Below are positions 16,395 through 25,386 of a stretch of DNA of 64,000 bases, in pieces. Position numbers and translations under genes: made by a program. The stretch lies in the NCBI GenBank assembly GCA_020351775.1, contig CP070666.1, positions 3,297,180-3,361,179 on the forward strand, in the 5' to 3' direction. The notes under the pieces are model-generated. The model was not told where the DNA came from, did not search any database, and saw only the letters and a list, made by a program, of their open reading frames with translations. The stretch's first letter is position 1. Every line of letters starts with the position of its first letter. The DNA is from Gemmatimonadota bacterium. GTDB lineage: Bacteria > Gemmatimonadota > Gemmatimonadetes > Gemmatimonadales > GWC2-71-9.

Positions 16395-18527
16395 ATGCCG
16401 ATCCGAATCACCGATCTCAGACGACGGGTCATTCTCGTCGCAACGCCGATCGCAATAGCCGTGATCGCGGCCGGAGGCTACCTGGCTGCTCGCGTCACTG
16501 CCGGTGAGTTCGAGCGCGCCGCCCGACTACAACTCGAGTTGGTGGCGCAGAGGACCTCCGTCCTGATTGACCAGTACCTGAGCGAGCGGGCCTCTGATGT
16601 TCGGATCCTAGCTCAAATGGAGGTCATCACCGAAGCGGCGTCAGCAGCGGGCGAAGAGACCCTCCGGTTGGGGCTGGAGTTCAGCTCCACCGATGAACTG
16701 GAACAGCGCTACGCCGATCAGCCAACCCTGGGTGGCGACGAGCTCGCCGGGCGCGTGCTTGCCGCGTTCCGTGACTCATCGGACTTCGCAGAGGTGCTCT
16801 TCACCGAACGACACGGATTGATCGTTTGGTCCACGGACCGGGCCTCCGATGTCGTCCAATCGGATGAGGAGTGGTGGAGTACGGCGCTCGAGACCGGGTG
16901 GTTCCAGGGGCAGCCAGCCCATGACGAATCTGCCGGCCGCGTAGGACTAGAGCTGGCAGCCCGGCTGGACGCCCAACCATCGGGCGAGCCTGTAGGCGCC
17001 CTCAAAGCAGTATTGGATCTCTCGCGGTTCGCCCGATGGTTGACAGCGGAGACTACTGCCGCGGTGACGATCGAGGCCATCGATTCTGCTGGCCGCGTTA
17101 TTCTGTCGAACGACTCGACCCGGCTGCTCGTACTAGCCGACTACGCTCCATCAGTGCCACGAACCGGCGAATCGTCCGTCGTCTCAAGGGCGGGAGCTGC
17201 AGGCAGAGAACTGATCGGTTCCGGGCCCACAAATGAGGATCGCTGGTGGGTGGTGGTGCGTCAGCCGCAGGAAACGGCACTCGCCGGGGCCCGCTCGATT
17301 CGCGAGACCATATACGTAGGTGCGGGCTTGGCGCTACTTCTGGCGGTATTGCTGCTTGCTTGGTTCACCGAGTGGCTGCACCGGCGCGTCACGAAGCCGG
17401 TCCAGGTGGCAGGCGCAGTGGCCCAGAGAGTGGCCGATGGGGATCTGTCGCTTGGAGTAACAACCGGCGCTGTAGGGACACAGGAGGTGAAGCGGCTGCT
17501 CGGATCTGTGCAAAAGATGGTGGCTGCTCTACGCCAGCTAGTCGGTGAGATGCGGACATCTTCTCAAGAGTCCGCGGCAATGGCAGAGCAGATATCTGCA
17601 GCGACCGAGGAGATGTCAGCCTCGACGCAGGAGATGGCCAACACCTGCCAGGACCTCTCGAGCCAAGCGACAGAACAGGCCGAGCTAGCACGCCAGTCGG
17701 CCGACGACGCTGCGAGGATCCTCGGCATATCGACGACGTTGGCCGACGGAGCCAACGTGGCAGCCGAGCGGAGCACGGTCCTTGCCGACACCGCCAGCGA
17801 GCACCGCGAGCGTCTCATCGAGGGGAGTCAGCAGCTGGCCAGGCTCGCCAGCGATCTGGAGAGGGGTGCTGCAGATGCTGAACGCCTAGCTAGCCTGTCA
17901 CAGGAGATCCAGCAGTTCCTGACGCAATCCAAGGCGATAGCAACTCAGACGAACATGTTGGCCCTCAACGCAGCGATCGAAGCGTCGCGCGCGGGGGGTG
18001 GCGAGGGCCGTGGTTTCGCTGTGGTGGCCGACGAGGTTCGCAAGCTCGCCAATCAGGCAGCGCGCTCGGCTGCGACCACTTCCGACGTGGTCCGAAGCGT
18101 ATTGAACACGGTGCGGGAGACCCAGAACCGGCTAGCCAATCTGGCGCAGGCCAGCACCGCTGTTCGTCAGGTCGCCGAGTCCGCAGCCGGCGCACTGGAG
18201 GAAGTGACGGGGGCGACGGCGGAGTCGAGCGCATGGAGCGATGAGATATCCAGGGCAGCCGGCGAGGTCAACAAACTCGTGGAGGACATAACGCAACGGC
18301 TGCATGCGATCGCTCAGGGAACCGAATCAGTGGTCGCAGCATCAGAGCAGATTGCCGCATCGGCAGAACAGCAGAGCGCATCCACTGAACAGATCGCAGC
18401 ATCAGCATCACAGCTGGCTGATGCTGCCGACCGTCTCACGATGACGGTAGGTTCGTTCCGCCTGGCAGGCGGTGACGCGACCGGCGCATCCGCAGGCAAG
18501 AGGCCGACCGAAGAACCGGCAGCCTAA
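16395..18527 (+). CDS. Methyl-accepting chemotaxis protein
   Basis: A 710-aa transmembrane receptor. One helix at about 13-33 and a second at about 306-327 (YVGAGLALLLAVLLLAWF) bracket a 270-residue periplasmic sensor that resembles a Cache-type fold but has no ligand motif I can read. A HAMP linker follows (RRVTKPVQVAGAV), then the long signalling coiled coil whose tip is QTNMLALNAAIEASRAGGG and GFAVVADEVRKLA, the conserved CheA/CheW contact. It lacks a C-terminal CheR/CheB pentapeptide and no che gene is nearby. The gene is monocistronic. Confidence 0.93.
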   Translation: MPIRITDLRRRVILVATPIAIAVIAAGGYLAARVTAGEFERAARLQLELVAQRTSVLIDQYLSERASDVRILAQMEVITEAASAAGEETLRLGLEFSSTDELEQRYADQPTLGGDELAGRVLAAFRDSSDFAEVLFTERHGLIVWSTDRASDVVQSDEEWWSTALETGWFQGQPAHDESAGRVGLELAARLDAQPSGEPVGALKAVLDLSRFARWLTAETTAAVTIEAIDSAGRVILSNDSTRLLVLADYAPSVPRTGESSVVSRAGAAGRELIGSGPTNEDRWWVVVRQPQETALAGARSIRETIYVGAGLALLLAVLLLAWFTEWLHRRVTKPVQVAGAVAQRVADGDLSLGVTTGAVGTQEVKRLLGSVQKMVAALRQLVGEMRTSSQESAAMAEQISAATEEMSASTQEMANTCQDLSSQATEQAELARQSADDAARILGISTTLADGANVAAERSTVLADTASEHRERLIEGSQQLARLASDLERGAADAERLASLSQEIQQFLTQSKAIATQTNMLALNAAIEASRAGGGEGRGFAVVADEVRKLANQAARSAATTSDVVRSVLNTVRETQNRLANLAQASTAVRQVAESAAGALEEVTGATAESSAWSDEISRAAGEVNKLVEDITQRLHAIAQGTESVVAASEQIAASAEQQSASTEQIAASASQLADAADRLTMTVGSFRLAGGDATGASAGKRPTEEPAA

Positions 18528-18642
18528 ATGGACCCAGCGAGCCGCTCCGGATAGCTCACAGTGGAAACAGCGGCGAGCCCCGGTGCCTGTCACACCAGCT
18601 CGATCCCGTCGTCGCCGATCCGGTCTGCAGCGACCACGTATG

Positions 18643-19734
18643 TCATCGCAGCACGCCTTCAATCACATCCAACAAGGCGACCAACCGCTCGACGGTGTGA
18701 TCGCCCATATGTCCAATGCGAATCGTCCGCTCCTTGAGACTGCCGTATCCCGATCCGATTGTCCAACCCTGCTCGGCGACGGCCTTTGCGATCTCCCGTC
18801 CATTGCGGCCCTGCGGAACCTCGAGGCAGGAGATCGTCCAGGAACGGCGATCCTCGTCAGGAAGATAGCCGAATCCGAGCTCACCACCTCTCCCGGAGAT
18901 CCACTCCTCCACCGTCTTCCGCATGGCCTCGTGTCTATCCCACCGCGCAGTGATTCCGCCAGACGCAGCGATCCGATCCAGCTGCGCAATGAGGGCATAG
19001 AGTAACGAGAGAGCGGGTGTATTGGTGGGTTGTAGCTTGGTGGCCGCCTCCTGGAACGCCACGACATCGAGGTACGCGCCCCGCTCGGGGATCCTCCTGG
19101 CGCGCTCCACCATCCGTTCCGATGCCGCACCCAGCGCCAAGCCTGGAGGCAACGCCAGCGCCTTTTGTGAGCCGGTGAATACGAAGTCCAACCCCCAGTC
19201 GTCGGTAAGCACCGGCAAACCTGCGATCGAAGTGACTCCGTCCACCAGCAACAGCACATCATCGAAACTGTGCACCACTTCTGCCAGTTCCTGCAGTGGT
19301 GCCAAGGCACCGGTTGAGGTTTCCGAATGAACGACTGTGACGGCATCGACATCGGAGTGTCTGAGTGCATCCTCCAGCATATCAGGTTCAATGGTGTTGC
19401 CGAGCGGTACGTTGAGACGAATCACGTCTCTTCCTGTGGCATCCACAATTGCCGCGAACCTCTCCCCGAAGGCACCCCCTACCAGGCACAGTGCGCGATG
19501 CCTAACACCTGACCGAACAGCCATCTCCATGAACCCAGTGGCCGCGCACGTGCCAACCAGGACGGCGCGCTCGGTGCAGAACAGTTCGCGCAACGGGTTA
19601 TCAGCGCTGGCGAGCAAATCCACCATCTGCTGCCCCCGGTGCGCGATCATCGGTCGCATCATTGCCTGGAGGATTTCGGGGTGTACTTCGGTAGGCCCCG
19701 GTAGGAAGAAGCGACCGAATTCTGCCGCATTCAT
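18643..19734 (-). CDS. Class V aminotransferase, alanine-glyoxylate/serine-pyruvate type
   Basis: A PLP enzyme of about 363 aa in the alanine:glyoxylate or serine:pyruvate transaminase group. The N-terminus FFLPGPTEVHPEILQAMMRP is diagnostic; the PLP-binding Lys lies in FTGSQKALALPPGLA near residue 190, and LLVDGVTSIAG supplies the Asp that pairs with the PLP ring nitrogen. The start is GTG 19737 or ATG 19734; the ATG is chosen, overlapping the upstream TGA by one base (TGATG). Last gene of a four-gene operon with NAD-salvage enzymes. Its exact amino donor is unknown. Confidence 0.9.
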   Translation of the reverse strand: MNAAEFGRFFLPGPTEVHPEILQAMMRPMIAHRGQQMVDLLASADNPLRELFCTERAVLVGTCAATGFMEMAVRSGVRHRALCLVGGAFGERFAAIVDATGRDVIRLNVPLGNTIEPDMLEDALRHSDVDAVTVVHSETSTGALAPLQELAEVVHSFDDVLLLVDGVTSIAGLPVLTDDWGLDFVFTGSQKALALPPGLALGAASERMVERARRIPERGAYLDVVAFQEAATKLQPTNTPALSLLYALIAQLDRIAASGGITARWDRHEAMRKTVEEWISGRGGELGFGYLPDEDRRSWTISCLEVPQGRNGREIAKAVAEQGWTIGSGYGSLKERTIRIGHMGDHTVERLVALLDVIEGVLR

Positions 19735-20396
19735 CACGTGTGAGGCTCCTCGGCAATGGTGTCTCTCATTCTCAGAGCGTCGGCTGTCACAATTGAGGAG
19801 ACTCCTCTTTCTTGCCAGCTGCTCAGCAGAACATCGCCCTCGCTAGGGACGATCGCCTTGGTGGCATCGGCCACGACAGCTAGCAGAGTGCGCGGCCTCC
19901 GAACCAACATTCCTTCAACCGCGTATCGGACACACACGTCGAGCGCAACACCGTACACGACTATCGCGCTCGGGTCAATCTCGTCCAGCACGTGCTCGAC
20001 ATTGGGATTGGTGAAGACGTCAAACCAGTGCTTCTTAAACAAAACGTCTCCCTCATGCTCACCAACGCGCCTCCTGAGCTCTGCAGGGTCGACTGGATCG
20101 GGTTCGATAAGAAGTGGATGCTGGAGACTCGTTTCCGGGATCTTTGCCTGACCAGGAGAGCCCCGCAAGCAGTGAGGTGGAAAGGTGACCTTGAGATCTG
20201 GGTATTCAGAGATCTCCTCATCATCCGGCAAGTGATCGTCGGCACTGGCGACTATTCGAATTCCTTGCGCATGGGCACGCGCTGTCAGCGCCGTGAGGTT
20301 GGGGATGATCGCCTCTGCATCGGGCACGTAGAGTCTGCCATCCGCGCGCATGAAGTCGTACTGAGTATCGACGTCCCAGAAGATCAGACGGGTCAT
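19734..20396 (-). CDS. Nicotinamidase-like isochorismatase-family hydrolase
   Basis: A 220-aa cysteine hydrolase, most like PncA, which converts nicotinamide to nicotinate. Catalytic residues appear in order: Asp in FWDVDTQYDFM, Lys in LFKKHWFDVF and Cys in GVALDVCVRYAVEGML. The metal-site pattern (ADDHLP and FPPHCLRG) supports nicotinamidase rather than isochorismatase. A longer upstream reading (to 20579) overlaps pncB and is rejected; ATG 20396 gives the family start MTRLIFWDVDTQYDF. It follows the nicotinate phosphoribosyltransferase gene by 31 bases, so the two steps of NAD salvage are adjacent. Confidence 0.88.
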   Translation of the reverse strand: MTRLIFWDVDTQYDFMRADGRLYVPDAEAIIPNLTALTARAHAQGIRIVASADDHLPDDEEISEYPDLKVTFPPHCLRGSPGQAKIPETSLQHPLLIEPDPVDPAELRRRVGEHEGDVLFKKHWFDVFTNPNVEHVLDEIDPSAIVVYGVALDVCVRYAVEGMLVRRPRTLLAVVADATKAIVPSEGDVLLSSWQERGVSSIVTADALRMRDTIAEEPHT

Positions 20397-20427
20397 GGCG
20401 TGCACTCTTGTGCTTGTTGGTGAAGCC

Positions 20428-21498
20428 TCAATCCCGTGCGACCAGCTCCAGCCGGTCGTTGGGGCTGTAGAACCGTCCCACCTTGGCACATGGCTTACCG
20501 TCCACCTTAACGACATCGGCTGTGAAGTCGAACTCCCCCTGTCCATGAAACAGTGAAGATCCGACTCCATACGCGTCAACCGGTACTAAGTGTTCCTCAA
20601 ACTGACGGATTCGCTCGACCGTGAAACCACCAGAAACCACGATCCTAACGTGCTGGAAGCCGGCTCTGTCCAAGGCCTCGCGCACGTTCCACACGAGACG
20701 CTCATTCACGCCAGTTGGGACGAAGGTTCCCATCTGCGGAATCACGGACTTGTCTACTAAGGTCCCAGCCGTATCGAGCCTCACTCCATACAGCTTCTCA
20801 CCTAGGCTGCGTGCCACGGCCAGCGCGGTCGCAACACTGTCATTGTCAAAATCGACTAGACTGATCAGTCTCACATTGTCGGGCATGTACCGAGCGAACT
20901 TCTGTGCGGCCACGACCGTGTCACCGCCATAGGCCGCTATTAGGGAATGAGGAACGGTTCCCACCCCTTCACTACCCCACCATGAGGCCTGGGCATCGGT
21001 CGATACTCCAATCGCTCCCGCAACGTGAGCTGCATAGCCGTCTCCAGTCTGCACCAACCAGTGGTCATGTCTGGCGGGGAAGAACATCACTTCCTTTGGC
21101 CGGGCTGCTTCGACTACCCGGCGTGTGTTGGTGCCAACCCGAGTTCGGCGCGCCAGAACACCGAGGTACAGGGTCTCCAGATGGGCAAAGGCCGAGTACG
21201 GACCGGCGATGGTCAAGGCCGTCTCGTAAGGTTGCACTTCATCGCCATCGTAGAGCGCATGTACCTCGAGATCTTCCCATGAGAACGAACAGAGCTTGAG
21301 AATCGCAATGGCTTCGTCGATGCCTCCGATGTATGCATGTGTCTTACAGAAGACCTGCATCACCACATGCGGGTGATGGTCGTCTTGAACCAACACTTCA
21401 CGCGTACGAGCAAAGTACTTGTCGCTGTAGTAGCCCGCCTTCATTCTGTCGACTGGCAGGTTGAAGATCTTAGGGTCCAGCCGTGCGCCGGGCTTCAC
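20428..21498 (-). CDS. pncB: Nicotinate phosphoribosyltransferase
   Basis: A 356-aa enzyme that joins nicotinate and PRPP to form nicotinate mononucleotide in NAD salvage. Family features are the type II PRTase barrel with FPARHDHWLVQTGDGYAAHV, a phosphate loop region around LISLVDFDNDSVATALA, and the late block VSGGFTVERIRQF with DAYGVGSSLFHGQGEFDFTA. The start is GTG 21498, whose TG A overlaps the stop of the upstream glycosyltransferase (GTGA). It is a little shorter than E. coli PncB, closer to the shorter archaeal-like branch. Together with the next gene it turns nicotinamide into NaMN. Confidence 0.9.
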   Translation of the reverse strand: MKPGARLDPKIFNLPVDRMKAGYYSDKYFARTREVLVQDDHHPHVVMQVFCKTHAYIGGIDEAIAILKLCSFSWEDLEVHALYDGDEVQPYETALTIAGPYSAFAHLETLYLGVLARRTRVGTNTRRVVEAARPKEVMFFPARHDHWLVQTGDGYAAHVAGAIGVSTDAQASWWGSEGVGTVPHSLIAAYGGDTVVAAQKFARYMPDNVRLISLVDFDNDSVATALAVARSLGEKLYGVRLDTAGTLVDKSVIPQMGTFVPTGVNERLVWNVREALDRAGFQHVRIVVSGGFTVERIRQFEEHLVPVDAYGVGSSLFHGQGEFDFTADVVKVDGKPCAKVGRFYSPNDRLELVARD

Positions 21499-22208
21499 CG
21501 TTCCGACCTCTCGATGACCTTATAGGCCAATCGCCGACGAATGAGCCACCTGACCCCGAGTGCGTCCCCCAGAGCTCGCGCCGCACGATTCCACATGCCG
21601 TATTTGCTCTTCCCGCTGAGCCGGCGCCGGTGCGCCACGGGTACCTCCATGACCACTCCTCCTTGCATCCGCAACAACGACGGCAAGAAACGGTGCATCC
21701 CGTCGAACCGGGGGAGGTCAAGCAACACCGCGCGGCGCATCGCCTTGAGGGAGCACCCTGTATCGCGGACCGCATCCCCCGTCACCCAGTTCCGTATCGT
21801 GTTTGCTATCCGGCTCTGCAGGCGCTTCCAACCGGAGTCCGCCCGCGACGCTCGGTACCCCACTACCGCGGCACATCCCGGGTTTTGCCGTAGCAGGTTC
21901 AGCAATCGCGGCACGTCTGCCGGGTCATTCTGACCGTCCGCGTCCAGCGTCACTACCACTTCACCGTGCGCCAGCTCGAACCCCGCGACAATCGCGGCGC
22001 TCTGTCCGGCACGCTGCTCGAGTGTGATTACACGGAGCTGCGGATGGGTGGACTGAAGCCGGAGCAGTTCCTCCAGTGAACCGTCCGCCGAGCAGTCGTC
22101 GACCGCTACCACCTCATGGTCGGCACCCCCCAGCGTCGCCTCGATCTCGTCGAGCAGCGGAGCCAGGTTATCGCGCTCGTCGAACACTGGTATTACGACT
22201 GAGACCAT
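21495..22208 (-). CDS. Family 2 glycosyltransferase, dolichol-phosphate-mannose synthase-like
   Basis: A 237-aa GT-A transferase with no membrane anchor. It begins VSVVIPVFDERDNLAPLLDE, has the nucleotide-binding EVVAVDDCSADGS and the metal DxD-type block VVTLDADGQNDPADVP, then a SLKAMRRAV acceptor block. Such enzymes usually transfer a sugar from a nucleotide donor to a polyprenyl phosphate. It is the first gene of the minus-strand operon containing NAD salvage genes; the link may be only convenience of transcription. The C-terminus is basic (RLAYKVIERSER). Confidence 0.88.
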   Translation of the reverse strand: MVSVVIPVFDERDNLAPLLDEIEATLGGADHEVVAVDDCSADGSLEELLRLQSTHPQLRVITLEQRAGQSAAIVAGFELAHGEVVVTLDADGQNDPADVPRLLNLLRQNPGCAAVVGYRASRADSGWKRLQSRIANTIRNWVTGDAVRDTGCSLKAMRRAVLLDLPRFDGMHRFLPSLLRMQGGVVMEVPVAHRRRLSGKSKYGMWNRAARALGDALGVRWLIRRRLAYKVIERSER

Positions 22209-22344
22209 ATCAATTGCTGCCCCGGCGGGCCGACGCGGGAACGTACGTTCTCGCAGTCAGCGAATCAAGTTGACATCTACCGTGAGTTTGGGGTTAATTC
22301 GCGGGGCCGCTCTGCGACTATCCAACAACGAAGGAGGTCCGACC

Positions 22345-23391
22345 GTGACACCCGAGTATTCGCGCCGTGAGTTCCTAGGTACCGCCTCCGGGCTAACTGC
22401 TGGTGCCGTAATAGCCCCCGGTCTGGCTGCCCAGGCTGCAGCCCCAGCGGTCCACGTTCGCAAGTCTTCGACGAACGTGGCGGTGGCATCCGGCAACGGG
22501 CTACGGGCCGTAGCGAAAGCAGGGGAATTGATGGCCCAGGGTGTGGACACCCTCGATGCCGCCATTGAAGGCGTGAAGATTCAGGAGCTCGACCCCAACG
22601 ATCCATCGGTCGGTTATGGAGGCCTCCCCAATGAGAATGGAGTGGTGCAGCTGGACGCCTCCTGCATGCACGGCCCCACCAAACGGGCCGGAGCCGTGGG
22701 TGCCCTCGAAGGTATCAAGACGCCCAGCGTAGTGGCCAAATACGTGCTCCTGTACACCGATCACATCTTCCTGGTCGGCGAGGGCGCCAAGAAGTTCGCC
22801 CTGTCATACGGCTTCAAGGAAGAGGACCTGCTCACCGATAGCTCTCGGCAGAGGTGGCTCCGCTGGCGTGCCAACCGCAGCGAGAGCGACGACTGGATCA
22901 ACGTGGACGAGGACGAGCAAATGGTACCTCGCCCCACCGGCACGATCAACTGCAACGTGGTGAATGCCAACGGTGACATCTCCTCCGTCACGACAACCAG
23001 CGGCCTGTCGTGGAAGATCCCGGGCCGTGTGGGCGACTCACCGATCATCGGCGCGGGCCAGTACACCGACAACGACGTCGGTGCGGCCGGGTCCACCGGC
23101 CGGGGAGAATCGAACATCAAGGTCTGCGGTGCCTTCCTGACTGTCGAATTCATGAGACGCGGTCTCAAACCGGCCGACGCCGCTGTCGAGACGTTGCGGC
23201 GGGTGGTGGCAACCTCCGAGCCCAGGCTGCTGGACGAGCACGGTCGGCCACGATTCAGCCTCAACTTCTACGCGGTGAACAAGAACGGCGAGTTCGGCGC
23301 CGGATCAGTCTACCCGTCACGGTATGCGGCGTTCGACGGCTCGGAAGCATTGCGGCTGGATACGGCGTACCTCTACGAGCGAGACGCGTGA
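22345..23391 (+). CDS. Tat-exported N4-(beta-N-acetylglucosaminyl)-L-asparaginase-like Ntn hydrolase
   Basis: A 348-aa self-processing amidase that cleaves N-linked GlcNAc-Asn or isoaspartyl bonds. GTG 22345, 8 bases after GAAGGAGG, opens the twin-arginine signal YSRREFLGTASG, so folded export is expected. The autoproteolysis site lies at GTINCNVV, with Thr200 as likely nucleophile (TGT-I where glycosylasparaginase has HDT-I), and the substrate loop KIPGRVGDSPIIGAG is intact. An upstream ATG at 22270 would spoil the Tat signal. It overlaps the next beta-barrel gene by GTGA. Confidence 0.92.
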   Translation: MTPEYSRREFLGTASGLTAGAVIAPGLAAQAAAPAVHVRKSSTNVAVASGNGLRAVAKAGELMAQGVDTLDAAIEGVKIQELDPNDPSVGYGGLPNENGVVQLDASCMHGPTKRAGAVGALEGIKTPSVVAKYVLLYTDHIFLVGEGAKKFALSYGFKEEDLLTDSSRQRWLRWRANRSESDDWINVDEDEQMVPRPTGTINCNVVNANGDISSVTTTSGLSWKIPGRVGDSPIIGAGQYTDNDVGAAGSTGRGESNIKVCGAFLTVEFMRRGLKPADAAVETLRRVVATSEPRLLDEHGRPRFSLNFYAVNKNGEFGAGSVYPSRYAAFDGSEALRLDTAYLYERDA

Positions 23392-24575
23392 GGCCGGCAC
23401 TAGTCGCGTTTCTCGCACTGGCGGCCGTCATCGACTCGAGCACAGCACAGCAGATAACGCCCAACCTGCCCAAACTGGGCTCGAGCTGGACCGATGTCGG
23501 CTATCCCAAGATCTACTGGACCCCGGCAAACGGAGCTTCATTCGGGCTCTACTACGCTCAGCTCCGGCCGCCCGGCTTCAACGATTGGGATGACGCACCA
23601 CCCTACCGCGCCAATATCTCCATCGACGGCGAGATCTCGACCTCCGGCAGTTACCGGCTGGGGTTGGAGTTCAAGTTTCCCAGCTTCTTCCCGGGCTGGC
23701 GCTTCGACCTGCGATTCCGGACAACGCGTCTGGCACGGCAGAACTACTTCGGGATCGGAAATGAAACTGCGTTCGACAACAACAAGGTGACTGACGCCCA
23801 GCCGTACTATTACAAAATGGACCGGCGCCGCCTGTTCTTGCGGGGGACAGCTCAGCGGCAACTCTTCTCCAGGCTGCGTGCCCTGGCCGGATTCCATCTG
23901 GAAGGGTGGCAACTGGACACACTCAGAGGACCTTCTCTACTGGGTGAACAAACACAGGCCGGGTTGGGCCCACCGATTGGCTCCCGTACCTGGCAGGTCA
24001 ACCTACGCTTGGGGCTCGTGTTCGACTCCCGGGACGACGAGGTGACACCCCGGCGTGGGGCCCTGATCGAGGCCCTGTTTGACGGTGCAGACTCGACCAT
24101 TGTGGGTGACGTGAGCTATGCCCGGTTCACCGCAGCTGCGGCAGCTTTCCAATCGGTCGGGGAGCGCCTGACCCTGGGCGCCCGTGTCGTCGGTCAGGCG
24201 ATGAGCGGCTCACCGCCGGTCGGGACATATTTCACGATCGAGGCCAGCGAGAGGGCCTACCACGGATTGGGGGGGAGTTCCTCACATCGCGGCCTGGCCA
24301 CAGGCCGATTCCTCGCACAAGACAAGCTGTTTGCCAACCTCGACGCCCGCTTCTTGTTGGGGGGACAGCGCCAGGTGGTCACGGTCGATCTCCTGGGCTT
24401 CATTGACGTCGGCCGCGTATTCCAGCCGGGGGATGACTTCACACTGGCGCGTCTACATGTTGGCGCCGGGCTCGGGCCCATGATCACGATCGGCCGCAAT
24501 GGCATCATCGGCTGGACTTTTGCTTGGGGCCCCGACCAGCTGCAGGTGCACACGCTTACCAGTTGGACATTCTAG
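23388..24575 (+). CDS. BamA/TamA-like outer-membrane beta-barrel protein
   Basis: A 395-aa outer-membrane protein. GTG 23388 overlaps the asparaginase stop (GTGA) and opens a signal peptide (VRPALVAFLALAAV, cut near STAQQ). The rest alternates as beta strands, with the surface-antigen phrases RLGLVFDSRDDEVTPRRGALIEA and AYHGLGGSSSHRGLATGRF that mark the Omp85/D15 family, and it ends in an aromatic Phe (LTSWTF) as barrel proteins do. No POTRA domain is present, so it is a stand-alone barrel, perhaps a lipid or protein exporter. Coupling to the Tat asparaginase is unusual. Confidence 0.85.
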   Translation: MRPALVAFLALAAVIDSSTAQQITPNLPKLGSSWTDVGYPKIYWTPANGASFGLYYAQLRPPGFNDWDDAPPYRANISIDGEISTSGSYRLGLEFKFPSFFPGWRFDLRFRTTRLARQNYFGIGNETAFDNNKVTDAQPYYYKMDRRRLFLRGTAQRQLFSRLRALAGFHLEGWQLDTLRGPSLLGEQTQAGLGPPIGSRTWQVNLRLGLVFDSRDDEVTPRRGALIEALFDGADSTIVGDVSYARFTAAAAAFQSVGERLTLGARVVGQAMSGSPPVGTYFTIEASERAYHGLGGSSSHRGLATGRFLAQDKLFANLDARFLLGGQRQVVTVDLLGFIDVGRVFQPGDDFTLARLHVGAGLGPMITIGRNGIIGWTFAWGPDQLQVHTLTSWTF

Positions 24576-24603
24576 CGAGATTCACGGTTCGGGGCACGGT
24601 ACC

Positions 24604-25152
24604 CTATCCCCCCTCCATCGTCCCCTCAATCAACTGCAAGAGCTCACTCAGAGTCGAGACGCCCTTGTCCTTCGCGTACCACCGCCGCACGCGCCAATAA
24701 CGCTCTTCCTTGGACATGCTGTCCTTGTGCTCCATCACCCATTGTTGCAGCTCGACCGGCCGCGGACCCCAGTGCCCGAGCTCCTTCAAACCAGCGTCGA
24801 GCACTATCACGATCGGGATCGCCCGTGACCCGCTGGTCAGGTACCGATCCATCACAGCCGGATTCTTATCTCGCTCGATGACTCGCACTTCCAGACACTC
24901 CGCCAGGTCACCCAGCTTTGCCAGAACCGGCACCGTGTTGCTCGCATCACCACACCAGTCCTCCACGATGGCAAGGAGCCGCAATCCTCGGCCGCACTCA
25001 CACGCCCGCTCGAGAGCCCAATCAGGAATCGGTGTGGTACGATACACCCCTTCCCACAACGGCCGGTTCTCCTCCGCCTTGGCGACGAAGTCGACATAGG
25101 GCAGGGCTGACCTCCACACCTCGTTGAAATCCGATGCGCCTGCTGTCGTCAT
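24604..25152 (-). CDS. Thioredoxin-fold family protein with WCGDAS motif
   Basis: A 182-aa cytosolic protein. The centre has the thioredoxin-like strand and turn LLAIVEDWCGDASNTVPVLA, with a single Cys where thioredoxin has CxxC, then VRVIERDKN and the cis-Pro region SRAIPIVIVLD. With only one active Cys it cannot act as a classical disulfide reductase; members of this family are called thioredoxin-family or bacillithiol-related proteins with unclear roles. It converges on the beta-barrel gene and stands divergent from the TetR gene. Confidence 0.82.
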   Translation of the reverse strand: MTTAGASDFNEVWRSALPYVDFVAKAEENRPLWEGVYRTTPIPDWALERACECGRGLRLLAIVEDWCGDASNTVPVLAKLGDLAECLEVRVIERDKNPAVMDRYLTSGSRAIPIVIVLDAGLKELGHWGPRPVELQQWVMEHKDSMSKEERYWRVRRWYAKDKGVSTLSELLQLIEGTMEGG

Positions 25153-25386
25153 GGTTCCCGTTACCCCAGTTGCCCAGGGGCTGGCCCCGTGGGCCTGCAG
25201 GAAATCTACTTTGCTGCGGGGTAGCCACGAATCGTACAGGTGAACACCCCTGTAAAGTGGCTCGTTCCTGATCCGGGCGGGGCTACAATGCGGCGAACTG
25301 AAGGTACGGGCGCGGGTGACTGGTCAGCCGGAAACAGGGCTGCAGGCCCTTACCAACTCAGGTCCCAACCTGTACGTTTGCGAGTG

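Noticed and set aside
23010-23387. N-terminal extension of the beta-barrel reading
   Set aside because: It overlaps the asparaginase in another frame; the GTG at 23388 gives a signal peptide and GTGA coupling.
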